Position numbers and translations under genes: made by a program. This document shows, in pieces, positions 1 to 7,386 of a stretch of DNA of 41,310 nucleotides (the stretch's first letter is position 1; the number at the start of each line of letters is the position of its first letter). The DNA comes from Bacteroidota bacterium (GTDB lineage: Bacteria > Bacteroidota > Bacteroidia > Bacteroidales > DYOH01): positions 1 through 41,310 of the forward strand of contig JAIFMY010000020.1 in assembly GCA_020048155.1 (NCBI GenBank), in the 5' to 3' direction. A model generated the notes under the pieces. That model ran no database searches and was not told the DNA's origin. It saw nothing but the letters and a program-made list of their open reading frames with translations.

Positions 1-2
1 GC

Positions 3-2252
3 ATAGAGTTGGTCGACAAAAAACAGATGTTGCCACTTTCCTATACCTATGATTCTTTGAAACTGGTTGTGAATCTGGATAAAATGTACACCCGCAACGA
101 TACCGTCAATATTCAAATAGTGTATACTGCATATCCAAGTCGGTTTACCGATACTTTTGGTGGAGGTGCAGTTACCGATGATAATGGGTTGTATTTCATA
201 AACCCCAAAGGAAAATCCGGCGATCATATGCCGCAAATCTGGACCCAAAACGAGCCGGAGTATGCTTCTGTTTGGTTTCCTACCTTTGACTCGCCTGCGC
301 AGCGTCATACACAAGAATTGGAAATAACCGTAGACTCAAAATACCTGACTCTTTCGAACGGCAAATTGGTTAAACAGCAAAAAAATGCAAATGGTACTCG
401 TACCGATTATTGGCAACAAAATAAAACACATCCCCCTTACCTTACCATGCTTGCTGTTGGCGAATTTGCAAAAATAGACGACAAAGCTGGTAATTTGCCC
501 CTGTCATACTATGTCGAAAAACAATATGCTGCAGAAGCAAAAGCTCTTTTCGGTGCCACACCCCGCATGATAGCATTGCTTTCTAAACTTTTTGGGGTAA
601 AATATCCGTGGGATAAATATGACCAGATAGTGGTGCGCAATTTTGTATCGGGTGCCATGGAAAATACAACTGCTACCGTGTTTGGCGATTTTGTATATGC
701 CTATAAAAATGAGTATGTTGATGCCAATCAGGAAGAAATAATAGTACATGAACTTTCCCACCATTGGTTTGGCGATTTGGTTACCTGCGAAAATTGGGCA
801 AATCTGGTGCTCAACGAAGGATTTGCCAGCTATGCCGAAAATCTTTGGTATGAGTATGAATACGATGTGTATACTGCGCAATACCACCGTTTCAATGATT
901 TGCAAGACTATTTAAATGAAGCTTCATACCAACCCAAAAAAGTGCTGAGGCATGCATATGGTAGCCCCAACGATATGTTCGACGCACACTCATACCAGAA
1001 AGGATCCATATTGCTTTATCAACTTCGCAGATTGGTAGGCGATGAAGTATTTTTCGAGTCCATTAAAAGATATCTTACACAATATCAATTCAAAAGTGCA
1101 GAACTTTCTGATTTGAGAAAAATATTTGAAGAGGTATCGGGCAAAGATTTGGTGTGGTATTTTGAACAGTGGTACGAGCGCGAAGAATATCCGGAAGTAT
1201 ATACAGAATGGAATTACGACCCTGAAACGAATACTGTAATGATGAATGTAACTCAGGAAATGAGTATGACAGACAGGCCGGTATTCTATCTTCCACTGGA
1301 TGTAGCCATATACGAAGGTGGCCAAATGCGTATAGAGAAAGTGATATTAGATTCACGTAGCGAATCTTTTGAATTCAAATGCAGTAAAAAACCGGATCTG
1401 GTTTTGCTAGACCCCGATTATACCCTGGTGGGCAAACTTACCCGCAACCTTACCGAAGACGAGAGTAAATACATGCTCGAAAATGTATTGCATTTCAGGG
1501 CACAAACGGACGCAATTGATGGTCTCTCATTAATTACCCATCAGGCCGATGTGCAAAAACTGTTTTTCAAAGCACTCAAACATCCATTTTGGTTTGTACG
1601 TAGCCGGGCCATAGATGTGCTTTATTCGGTAATGGATACCTCAAACGTAAGTTTTACTGAGCAGTTGGTAAATATGGCCAAACATGATGCAAATAGCATG
1701 GTGCGCCAAAATACCCTTTCTTACCTCAGGTACCAGACTGCCGGTAGAAACGCCGATTTGTATACCTATATTCTCGACAACGATTCGTCGGCAGGTATGT
1801 TAAATACAGCACTTAACATTCTGGCTGAGATTGATATACAAAAGGCCATGCAATATGCCGTGAAATATGAAAGCAATCCTTCATTATTGTCGGGGGTGGC
1901 GCAGGTATATGCAACCAATGGCAATGCAGGACAAGGGGAGTTTTTCATAAAAGCATTGAAAGCCTCAAACTATTATGCTCAGTTTACAATTTTTAGCTAT
2001 TTTGAACAATATCTGCTAAAACAAAAACCTGAAGTAGCAGAACCCCTTACCGAAAAACTGCTCATATTGCATGCGCAGCAAAACAACGAGATGTGGGACC
2101 AAATGGTACTTACTCTGGTGTATAACCTGCTTGTAAGTTGGGAAACTATAGCCCAATCGCCCAACTACTATGAATCCACTTCGTTAAGTCCCGAACAATT
2201 GAGACAGAAAATAGATCACCTGAATAAAGTATTCTCGTCATTGAGAAACTAG
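3..2252 (+). CDS. M1 family zinc aminopeptidase, 5' end cut by the window edge
   Basis: Zinc metallopeptidase that removes N-terminal residues from peptides. The frame is open to the left edge, so the TTG at position 9 is probably not the true start; the N-terminal part and any signal peptide lie outside. Numbered from that TTG, the substrate-binding GAMEN motif is at residues 215-219. The zinc motif HELSH is at 247-251, with the third ligand Glu270 exactly 18 residues later, so the catalytic set is complete. The beta-rich N-terminal domain precedes it. After about residue 480 the protein becomes helical and HEAT-like, as in aminopeptidase-N relatives. It is the only plus-strand gene at this end and is separated from the decarboxylase operon by two hairpins. 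Family assignment is secure; substrate and location are not known. Confidence 0.93.
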   Translation: MELVDKKQMLPLSYTYDSLKLVVNLDKMYTRNDTVNIQIVYTAYPSRFTDTFGGGAVTDDNGLYFINPKGKSGDHMPQIWTQNEPEYASVWFPTFDSPAQRHTQELEITVDSKYLTLSNGKLVKQQKNANGTRTDYWQQNKTHPPYLTMLAVGEFAKIDDKAGNLPLSYYVEKQYAAEAKALFGATPRMIALLSKLFGVKYPWDKYDQIVVRNFVSGAMENTTATVFGDFVYAYKNEYVDANQEEIIVHELSHHWFGDLVTCENWANLVLNEGFASYAENLWYEYEYDVYTAQYHRFNDLQDYLNEASYQPKKVLRHAYGSPNDMFDAHSYQKGSILLYQLRRLVGDEVFFESIKRYLTQYQFKSAELSDLRKIFEEVSGKDLVWYFEQWYEREEYPEVYTEWNYDPETNTVMMNVTQEMSMTDRPVFYLPLDVAIYEGGQMRIEKVILDSRSESFEFKCSKKPDLVLLDPDYTLVGKLTRNLTEDESKYMLENVLHFRAQTDAIDGLSLITHQADVQKLFFKALKHPFWFVRSRAIDVLYSVMDTSNVSFTEQLVNMAKHDANSMVRQNTLSYLRYQTAGRNADLYTYILDNDSSAGMLNTALNILAEIDIQKAMQYAVKYESNPSLLSGVAQVYATNGNAGQGEFFIKALKASNYYAQFTIFSYFEQYLLKQKPEVAEPLTEKLLILHAQQNNEMWDQMVLTLVYNLLVSWETIAQSPNYYESTSLSPEQLRQKIDHLNKVFSSLRN

Positions 2253-2274
2253 AAGTACATTTTTAAAAAATAAA

Positions 2275-2309
2275 AAAGTCTTCAGGTATTCATAACCCCT
2301 GAAGACTTT
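2275..2309 (-). terminator. Hairpin terminator downstream of the decarboxylase operon
   Basis: Left arm 2275-2286 (AAAGTCTTCAGG) pairs perfectly with 2298-2309. Read on the minus strand the stem is followed by T6, an A and T6, so it looks like an intrinsic terminator reached by readthrough from mmdB. On the plus strand only three T residues follow, so it would be weak for the aminopeptidase gene. Confidence 0.6.
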
Positions 2310-2328
2310 GAAATAATAATTCAAATCT

Positions 2329-2369
2329 AAAAAGCTTTGACCCAAAACAATTACCGGTCGAAGCTTTTT
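2329..2369. terminator. Bidirectional hairpin terminator between convergent genes
   Basis: The arms 2329-2342 (AAAAAGCTTTGACC) and 2356-2369 pair over 14 positions with one G-U wobble. A-runs and T-runs flank the stem on both sides, so a U-tract is present in both directions. It lies just after the mmdB stop codon and in the path of the aminopeptidase transcript. Confidence 0.65.
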
Positions 2370-2373
2370 ATCT

Positions 2374-3711
2374 TTACATTAGAAAACTAAGCATAATACC
2401 CGCAGCTACAGCCGAACCGATAACCCCGGCCACATTGGGAGCCATAGCATGCATGAGCAGGTGGTTGGTAGGGTCTTCGCGCAATCCTTCCATTTGCGAA
2501 ACACGTGCGCTATCGGGCACAGCAGATACACCTGCAGAACCAATGAGTGGATTTATTTTATCCTCATCTTTTAGAAACCAGTTCATCATTTTTGCAAAAA
2601 GCACACCACCGGCAGTAGCTACCATAAACGATGCTGCACCTAAACCGAATATAAGCATAGACTCAGAGGTAAGGAAAATATCTGCTTGGGTAGATGCACC
2701 AACGGTAAGCCCCAAAATGATGGTAACTATATCAATAAGCGCATTTTTTGCAGTATCTGCCAAACGCTTGGTTACACCAGATTCTTTAAGAATATTTCCA
2801 AAGAAAAGCATACCCAAAAGTGGCATGGCACTGGGTGTGATAAAAGTAGTGAGCAAAAGCCCGAAAATGGGGAATATGATTTTTTCGGTTTTTGAAACAG
2901 TGCGGGGCGGTTTCATGCGTATGAGTCTTTCCTTTTTGGTAGTGAGCAGACGCATGATAGGGGGTTGAATAACAGGCACCAAAGCCATGTAAGAATATGC
3001 GGCAATGGCAATAGGGCCTATAAGGTTTTTTACCGGAACTCCGTCGGGTCCTATGAGTATACCGTTGGCCAACTTGGAGGAAAGAAAAATAGCTGTAGGA
3101 CCATCAGCACCACCAATAATGCCTATAGCTGCAGCCTCAAAAGAGTTGAAACCAATGGTAATGGCACCAAGAAAAGTCACGAATATACCTAATTGTGCTG
3201 CTGCCCCCAAAAGCATAAGTTTGGGGTTAGATATGAGCGATGTAAAGTCGGTCATGGCGCCAATCCCTAAGAATATAAGTGGTGGATAAACGCCTTTAAG
3301 TACGCCGAAATACAAATAGTTTAATGTACTTCCGCTTTCGTATATACCTATCTGCAAACCTGCATCTTGCATAAATGGGACGTTGCCTATGAGTATACCC
3401 GTACCGATGGGAACCAGCAGAAGGGGCTCATAATCATATTTAATGGCCAAATACAGAAAGAAGAATCCAACCATCAACATGACCATATGTCCGATGCTGA
3501 TGTTCTTGAAACCTGTATACAGGTAAAATTGCTTCACTTCAGACCACAAACCATGATCCTCATTCACAGGATTGGGTGTATTCGTAACTGTAGTAGTAAC
3601 CTGATTGTTTGCAACAGTTTGAGAAAATAACCCTTTCTGATCGAGTATGGTATTCAATACCAGTAGAAAGGCAATAATGCCCAGCGCTAAAAGTGCTTTT
3701 TTAGTTTTCAT
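2374..3711 (-). CDS. mmdB: Methylmalonyl-CoA decarboxylase beta subunit, sodium-pumping (OadB family)
   Basis: Integral membrane subunit that decarboxylates carboxybiotin and exports sodium. It has a hydrophobic N-terminal helix, a roughly 40-residue Thr/Asn-rich linker, and then many membrane segments. The family signature GGADGPT is at about residues 200-206, placing the key Asp at 203. A second block has Asn387, Gly391, Ser396 and Arg403, with the same spacing as the functional residues described in Klebsiella OadB. Length (445) fits the family. It is the last gene of the mce-mmdA-D-C-B operon, starting 2 bp after the gamma stop codon. Methylmalonyl-CoA rather than oxaloacetate is inferred from the neighbouring epimerase and carboxyltransferase. 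Confidence 0.93.
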   Translation of the reverse strand: MKTKKALLALGIIAFLLVLNTILDQKGLFSQTVANNQVTTTVTNTPNPVNEDHGLWSEVKQFYLYTGFKNISIGHMVMLMVGFFFLYLAIKYDYEPLLLVPIGTGILIGNVPFMQDAGLQIGIYESGSTLNYLYFGVLKGVYPPLIFLGIGAMTDFTSLISNPKLMLLGAAAQLGIFVTFLGAITIGFNSFEAAAIGIIGGADGPTAIFLSSKLANGILIGPDGVPVKNLIGPIAIAAYSYMALVPVIQPPIMRLLTTKKERLIRMKPPRTVSKTEKIIFPIFGLLLTTFITPSAMPLLGMLFFGNILKESGVTKRLADTAKNALIDIVTIILGLTVGASTQADIFLTSESMLIFGLGAASFMVATAGGVLFAKMMNWFLKDEDKINPLIGSAGVSAVPDSARVSQMEGLREDPTNHLLMHAMAPNVAGVIGSAVAAGIMLSFLM

Positions 3712-3713
3712 AG

Positions 3714-4064
3714 TTATTCAATTTCGCACAGTACATCGTTTTGAAGCACAGAGTCGCCTACAATTACTTTTATGCTTAAAACCTTTCCATCTTTTTCGGC
3801 CAATACATAGTTTTCCATTTTCATGGCTTCCATGGCCATTATTTTCTGACCTTTCTTCACATCGTCGCCCACTTTTATGCTCACATGGGTGATGATACCT
3901 GGAAGTGGTGATTTGATAGCTGAAGCGCCTTTTGTGATATTTTTCACAATTTTCTGATCGCGGCGGGTTGGTCCTGGTACAGCAGAGCGCACCAGAATAG
4001 GGGTTTTGCTCTCAGCAACTTTTTTATGTATTTCCACATTGTATGGAGTACCATTTACTTCCAC
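3714..4064 (-). CDS. mmdC: Methylmalonyl-CoA decarboxylase gamma subunit, biotin carrier; start uncertain
   Basis: Biotin carboxyl carrier of the sodium-pumping decarboxylase, moving CO2 from the alpha to the beta subunit. The C-terminal half is a biotinyl domain with the motif AMKMEN, whose Lys is the biotin site, preceded by the usual short linker after a VEVNGTPY-type N-terminal strand. The only standard start in frame is GTG at 4062-4064. However, the frame stays open upstream to the stop codon of the preceding gene, and the 14 intervening codons (ending KDSNIAE before the GTG) resemble the N-terminus of other Bacteroidota carriers as I remember them. An ATG at 4103-4105 overlaps the upstream stop codon but is one base out of frame. 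So the N-terminus is either atypical or damaged. The biotin domain itself is intact. Confidence 0.85.
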   Translation of the reverse strand: MEVNGTPYNVEIHKKVAESKTPILVRSAVPGPTRRDQKIVKNITKGASAIKSPLPGIITHVSIKVGDDVKKGQKIMAMEAMKMENYVLAEKDGKVLSIKVIVGDSVLQNDVLCEIE

Positions 4065-4106
4065 TTCTGCTATATTGCTATCTTTTAATACGTAATAAGA
4101 ATCATA

Positions 4107-4493
4107 TTATTTTTTTAACCTGCGATATTCGTCCATGTTGTAGATTTTGGAACTCCATGGAGAGTAGTTTCTGGAAACCTTTTTAATAGTGAATTCAGTG
4201 CTTTCCTCGTCGTGTGGATCATCGAAAAATAAGTGTAGGGCCAAGGCTATAGCTGCATTAACCTCACCCGGTATCTGGTTGTTTTCGGGTTTTTCGGGTT
4301 TTGCGGTTTTCATATTTTTTATTTTAGTCCGGGTCGCCGACATGTATTTCAACAATACTGGAAGCTTGTTGAAAAAAACGGTAAGAATAGTAAGAGCAAT
4401 AAATACTACTACGTACCCAAAAATGGTGAGGAAGATATCAGATTCTTTAATAGCCCCAAGATCGAAATCAATGTATAATAAATAAGTTGTCAT
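4107..4493 (-). CDS. mmdD: Methylmalonyl-CoA decarboxylase delta subunit (OadG family)
   Basis: Small membrane-anchored subunit that holds the decarboxylase complex together. One hydrophobic helix lies at about residues 22-41. It is followed by a Lys/Pro-rich linker, a short helical segment containing AAIALALHLFF, and the C-terminal SPWSSKIY motif that is typical of Bacteroidota OadG-like subunits. It begins 12 bp after mmdA and lies in the same reading frame as mmdC, with one TAA stop between them. The sequence alone does not show subunit contacts; the role follows from the operon and the family. Confidence 0.85.
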   Translation of the reverse strand: MTTYLLYIDFDLGAIKESDIFLTIFGYVVVFIALTILTVFFNKLPVLLKYMSATRTKIKNMKTAKPEKPENNQIPGEVNAAIALALHLFFDDPHDEESTEFTIKKVSRNYSPWSSKIYNMDEYRRLKK

Positions 4494-4505
4494 AGTATGC
4501 GGGGA

Positions 4506-6065
4506 TTAAAGTGGCAAATTTGAATGCTTGCGGGGCGGATTGCTGTCTTTTTTTGTAGCAATGGTTTGCAACGCTCTGATGACACGGAAGCGAGTATTGC
4601 GTGGCTCTATCACATCGTCGATGTATCCAAAGCGAGCGGCTACGTATGGGTTTGCAAATTTGTCTATGTATTCGCGTTCTTTCAAGGCCATAAACTCAGC
4701 CAGTTCTTTGGGGTCGTTTATTTGGCTCATAGCCCTTCCTTCTAGTATTTCAATGGCACCTTTGGCACCCATTACGGCAATCTCGGCAGTAGGCCAAGCA
4801 TAGTTTACATCGCCACGCAGTTGCTTAGAGCTCATTACGTCGTGCGCACCACCATAGCTCTTGCGCAGGGTTACTGTTATTTTGGGTACAGTAGCTTCGC
4901 CATATGCAAACAGCAGTTTTGCACCATTGCTTATGATACCACCGTGCTCTTGGGCACTACCGGGCAAAAATCCGGGAACGTCGACAAATGTAACGATGGG
5001 AACATTGAAACAGTCGCAGAAACGCACAAAACGTGCAGCTTTGCGCGAGGCTTCAATATCGAGTACCCCGGCCAGGAACATGGGCTGGTTGGCCACTATA
5101 CCCACCGGCATGCCGTTGAATTTGGCAAAACCCACCACAATATTCTTGGCATAATGGCGGTGCATTTCCAAAAACTCTTCGTTGTCGACCACGCGGTATA
5201 TGATGTCTTTCACATCGTATGGTTTGTTAGACTTGTCGGGAATTATTTCGTTCAACTCATCGGCTTTGCGCTCTATCGGGTCAGTATTTACAGTTACCGG
5301 AGGCTCTTCGAGGTTATTTTGCGGAAGGTATTCTAGCAGTTTGCGTATGAGCATAAGTCCTTCGTCTTCGCTTTCGGCTTTGAAGTGAGCCACGCCCGAT
5401 TTTCCGGTATGAACATCGGCACCACCCAGGTCGGCTACGCTAATATCTTCACCCGTTACGGCTTTGGTGACTTTTGGTCCAGTCACAAACATATAGCTGT
5501 TTTGCTCGTTCATGATTATCACATCTGTAAGGGCAGGGGAGTATACCGCACCGCCGGCGCATGGGCCAAAAATGGCTGAAATCTGAGGAATTACCCCCGA
5601 AGCCATGATGTTGCGCTGGAAAATCTCAGCGTACCCGGCAAGGCTGTTTACGCCTTCCTGTATGCGGGCGCCACCGCTGTCGTTTATGCCTATCACAGGG
5701 GCACCTACTTTGAGCGCCTGATCCATGATTTTACATATTTTTTGTGCAAAGGTTTCTGAAAGTGATCCACCAAAAACGGTAAAATCTTGTGAGAAAACAT
5801 ACACAATGCGTCCATCTATGGTACCACGACCGGTAACTACACCGTCGCCCAAAAATTTCTTGTCGCCCAAACCAAAATCGGTACATCTGTGGGTTACAAA
5901 CATGTCGTATTCCTCAAAACTACCTTCATCGAGTAGTTTTTCAATACGCTCACGGGCAGTATATTTGCCTTGTTCATGTTGTTTTGCAATCTTGTCGAGG
6001 CCACCACCCAGTCGGGCAGTTTCGCGAAGCTTGATTAATTCTTTGACTTTATCTTGTGAGCTCAT
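4506..6065 (-). CDS. mmdA: Methylmalonyl-CoA decarboxylase alpha / propionyl-CoA carboxylase beta-type carboxyltransferase
   Basis: Cytoplasmic carboxyltransferase that moves the carboxyl group between methylmalonyl-CoA and biotin. Both crotonase-like halves are present. The N half has SGGARIQEG at about residues 130-138 and [15 protein letters not shown] at about 167-181; the C half has DVPGFLPG and the [10 protein letters not shown] segment. The length (519) matches propionyl-CoA carboxylase beta and MmdA, which sequence alone does not separate. The operon partners (OadB, OadG, free biotin carrier and epimerase) favour the decarboxylase. It starts 28 bp after mce and ends 12 bp before mmdD. 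Depending on energy state the complex could run as a decarboxylase or in reverse. Confidence 0.92.
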   Translation of the reverse strand: MSSQDKVKELIKLRETARLGGGLDKIAKQHEQGKYTARERIEKLLDEGSFEEYDMFVTHRCTDFGLGDKKFLGDGVVTGRGTIDGRIVYVFSQDFTVFGGSLSETFAQKICKIMDQALKVGAPVIGINDSGGARIQEGVNSLAGYAEIFQRNIMASGVIPQISAIFGPCAGGAVYSPALTDVIIMNEQNSYMFVTGPKVTKAVTGEDISVADLGGADVHTGKSGVAHFKAESEDEGLMLIRKLLEYLPQNNLEEPPVTVNTDPIERKADELNEIIPDKSNKPYDVKDIIYRVVDNEEFLEMHRHYAKNIVVGFAKFNGMPVGIVANQPMFLAGVLDIEASRKAARFVRFCDCFNVPIVTFVDVPGFLPGSAQEHGGIISNGAKLLFAYGEATVPKITVTLRKSYGGAHDVMSSKQLRGDVNYAWPTAEIAVMGAKGAIEILEGRAMSQINDPKELAEFMALKEREYIDKFANPYVAARFGYIDDVIEPRNTRFRVIRALQTIATKKDSNPPRKHSNLPL

Positions 6066-6093
6066 ATGGCTTTATAAAAAGTTAATAAAATGA

Positions 6094-6495
6094 TTATTTG
6101 CTGCAAAACTCGGTGAGTACACCAAATGTAGATTTTGGGTGAAGGAAACCGATATTCAATCCTTCTGCGCCCTTGCGGCCTTGTGCATCTACCAGCCTAA
6201 CGCCTTTGGCTGCAACTTCAGACAGGGCACTATTTACGTCTTCTACTGCAAAAGCTATGTGGTGTATGCCTTCGCCTTTGGCTTCTATGAATTTGCCTAT
6301 CGGGCCATCGGGCGATGTGCTCTCGAGCAATTCAATTTTGGTTTGTCCTACCATGAAAAATGCGGTTTTTACTTTCTGGTCGGCTACTTCTTCTACTGAA
6401 TAGCATTCAAGTCCAAGCACATCCTGATAGTACTTGATTGTTTCCTCAAGATTTTTTACGGCTATGCCGATGTGTTCTATATGGGAAGGTTTCAT
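6094..6495 (-). CDS. mce: Methylmalonyl-CoA epimerase
   Basis: Interconverts the R and S forms of methylmalonyl-CoA, joining the B12-dependent mutase to the decarboxylase or propionyl-CoA carboxylase. It is a two-module glyoxalase-fold protein of the usual length (133). Likely metal ligands are His8, Gln51, His79 and Glu129, matching the H-Q-H-E set of characterised epimerases. First gene of the operon, with a good -7 promoter element just upstream. No mutase genes lie in the window. Confidence is high because both the ligand pattern and the neighbours agree. Confidence 0.93.
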   Translation of the reverse strand: MKPSHIEHIGIAVKNLEETIKYYQDVLGLECYSVEEVADQKVKTAFFMVGQTKIELLESTSPDGPIGKFIEAKGEGIHHIAFAVEDVNSALSEVAAKGVRLVDAQGRKGAEGLNIGFLHPKSTFGVLTEFCSK

Positions 6496-6521
6496 ATTTT
6501 AATAAATTTTGAAATTTCATA

Positions 6522-6529
6522 CAAAGGTA
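6522..6529 (-). promoter_or_regulatory. Bacteroidota -7 promoter element for the mce-mmd operon
   Basis: Read on the minus strand this is TACCTTTG, an exact match to TAnnTTTG, and lies 27 bp upstream of the mce start codon. No convincing -33 TTTG element was found at 19-21 bp spacing, so it is only a candidate. Confidence 0.5.
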
Positions 6530-6638
6530 TATTAGCCTTTATGGGCATTGCATGATAAATGTCAAAATTGAAACCTGTTTAGCAACATGTAATTGAAGAA
6601 ATAGGGAATTTTTCGAAGATTTTTGCTGAGATTTTAAT

Positions 6639-6828
6639 CGCAGAGAGTTTTTCTCGTAGACTTTCGCAGATTGAAACGCAGTTTTTATTTCACGCAGAGT
6701 TCCGCAGAGTATATCGCAGAGTCTCGCAGAGATTGTTCTCTCGCAGAGGTAAGCTGAGTTAGGCACAGAGACATGCAGACTTTATTTCACGCAGAGTCTC
6801 GCGGAGTATATCGCAGAGTCTCGCAGAG
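6639..6828 (+). repeat. CGCAGAG heptamer array, left arm of the GxxExxY cassette
   Basis: Exact CGCAGAG heptamers start at 6639, 6693, 6703, 6715, 6725, 6742, 6790, 6812 and 6822, with a one-mismatch copy at 6800. Four-box units with 10-12-10 bp spacing occur at 6693-6731 and 6790-6828. These units sit inside a 48-bp direct duplication (6684-6731 and 6781-6828, 45 of 48 identical). The array lies beyond the stop codon of the GxxExxY gene and makes up most of the 353-bp gap before mce; the rest of that gap shows only the mce promoter. Confidence 0.85.
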
Positions 6829-6848
6829 AGTTTTTCGGAACGAATTTA

Positions 6849-7226
6849 TTATAGTTTATTGGCTATGCGGAAAATGTTTTCTTTGAGAGATGCAGAATGA
6901 AAGTTCATAAGCAATCCTAGCTTCTTATTGGTAAGTTTCAGATAAGTAAGTAATTGTTTGTGATGAACTTCTGACAAGTTTTCAACCGATTTTAATTCAA
7001 GTATTACAGTATTTTCAACCAACAAATCCAACCGAAAGCCTATATCAAATTTTATTTCTTCATAAACAAATGGTAAAGCAACTTGAGATTTCACTTCCAA
7101 ACCGGCTTTCCTGAGTTCATATTCCAACGCTTTTTCATATACGCTTTCCAAAAGTCCCGGCCCCAAAGCTGTATGCACTTTCATAGCACAACCTATAATC
7201 TTGTAGGTCAAATCATTTATATCCAT
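6849..7226 (-). CDS. GxxExxY family protein (PDDEXK_3-like)
   Basis: Small protein of about 125 residues. The signature that names the family is visible as GLLESVY (Gly24, Glu27, Tyr30). A PD-(D/E)XK-like core follows, with Asp67 in RLDLLV and Glu77-x-Lys79 in ILELK, suggesting a nuclease fold, although activity is unproven in this family as far as I know. The length is typical, so the gene looks complete. It is enclosed by CGCAGAG heptamers on one side and the inverse CTCTGCG on the other, and no other gene lies between them. This suggests that gene and repeats form one cassette. Function unknown; a role in repeat mobility or maintenance is inference only. Confidence 0.88.
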   Translation of the reverse strand: MDINDLTYKIIGCAMKVHTALGPGLLESVYEKALEYELRKAGLEVKSQVALPFVYEEIKFDIGFRLDLLVENTVILELKSVENLSEVHHKQLLTYLKLTNKKLGLLMNFHSASLKENIFRIANKL

Positions 7227-7290
7227 ATTGCATAAGAATTAAAACATTTTTCTCAAACTCTATATAATACTATCAAAAAATCACCAACTA

Positions 7291-7328
7291 CTCTGCGAAA
7301 CTCTGCGTTTCCTCTGCGCGACTCTGCG
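7291..7328 (-). repeat. CTCTGCG heptamer array, right arm of the GxxExxY cassette
   Basis: Exact CTCTGCG heptamers start at 7291, 7301, 7312 and 7322 (spacing 10, 11, 10), with a degenerate copy at 7348. They are the reverse complement of the left-arm boxes, so the two arrays face each other across the gene. The block lies upstream of the GxxExxY start codon and just before the end of the glycosyltransferase gene. Confidence 0.8.
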
Positions 7329-7386
7329 TGAAACCCTTTTTGTGCAAATCTGCGAGAAACCCTTCTCTTCGTGAGCCCCCTCTTTT

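Noticed and set aside
4107-4493. Delta-gamma fusion made by readthrough of TAA as the primary interpretation
   Set aside because: Both proteins are normally separate and the delta C-terminus looks natural; readthrough is kept only as an alternative in the findings.
6539-6766. 75-codon minus-strand frame in the mce-GxxExxY gap
   Set aside because: It is made of translated heptamer repeats and shows no protein-like pattern.
6639-6828. CRISPR-like array of short repeats
   Set aside because: Repeats are 7 bp with 3-5 bp gaps, too short for CRISPR repeats and spacers, the array is mirrored on the other side of a gene, and no cas genes are present.
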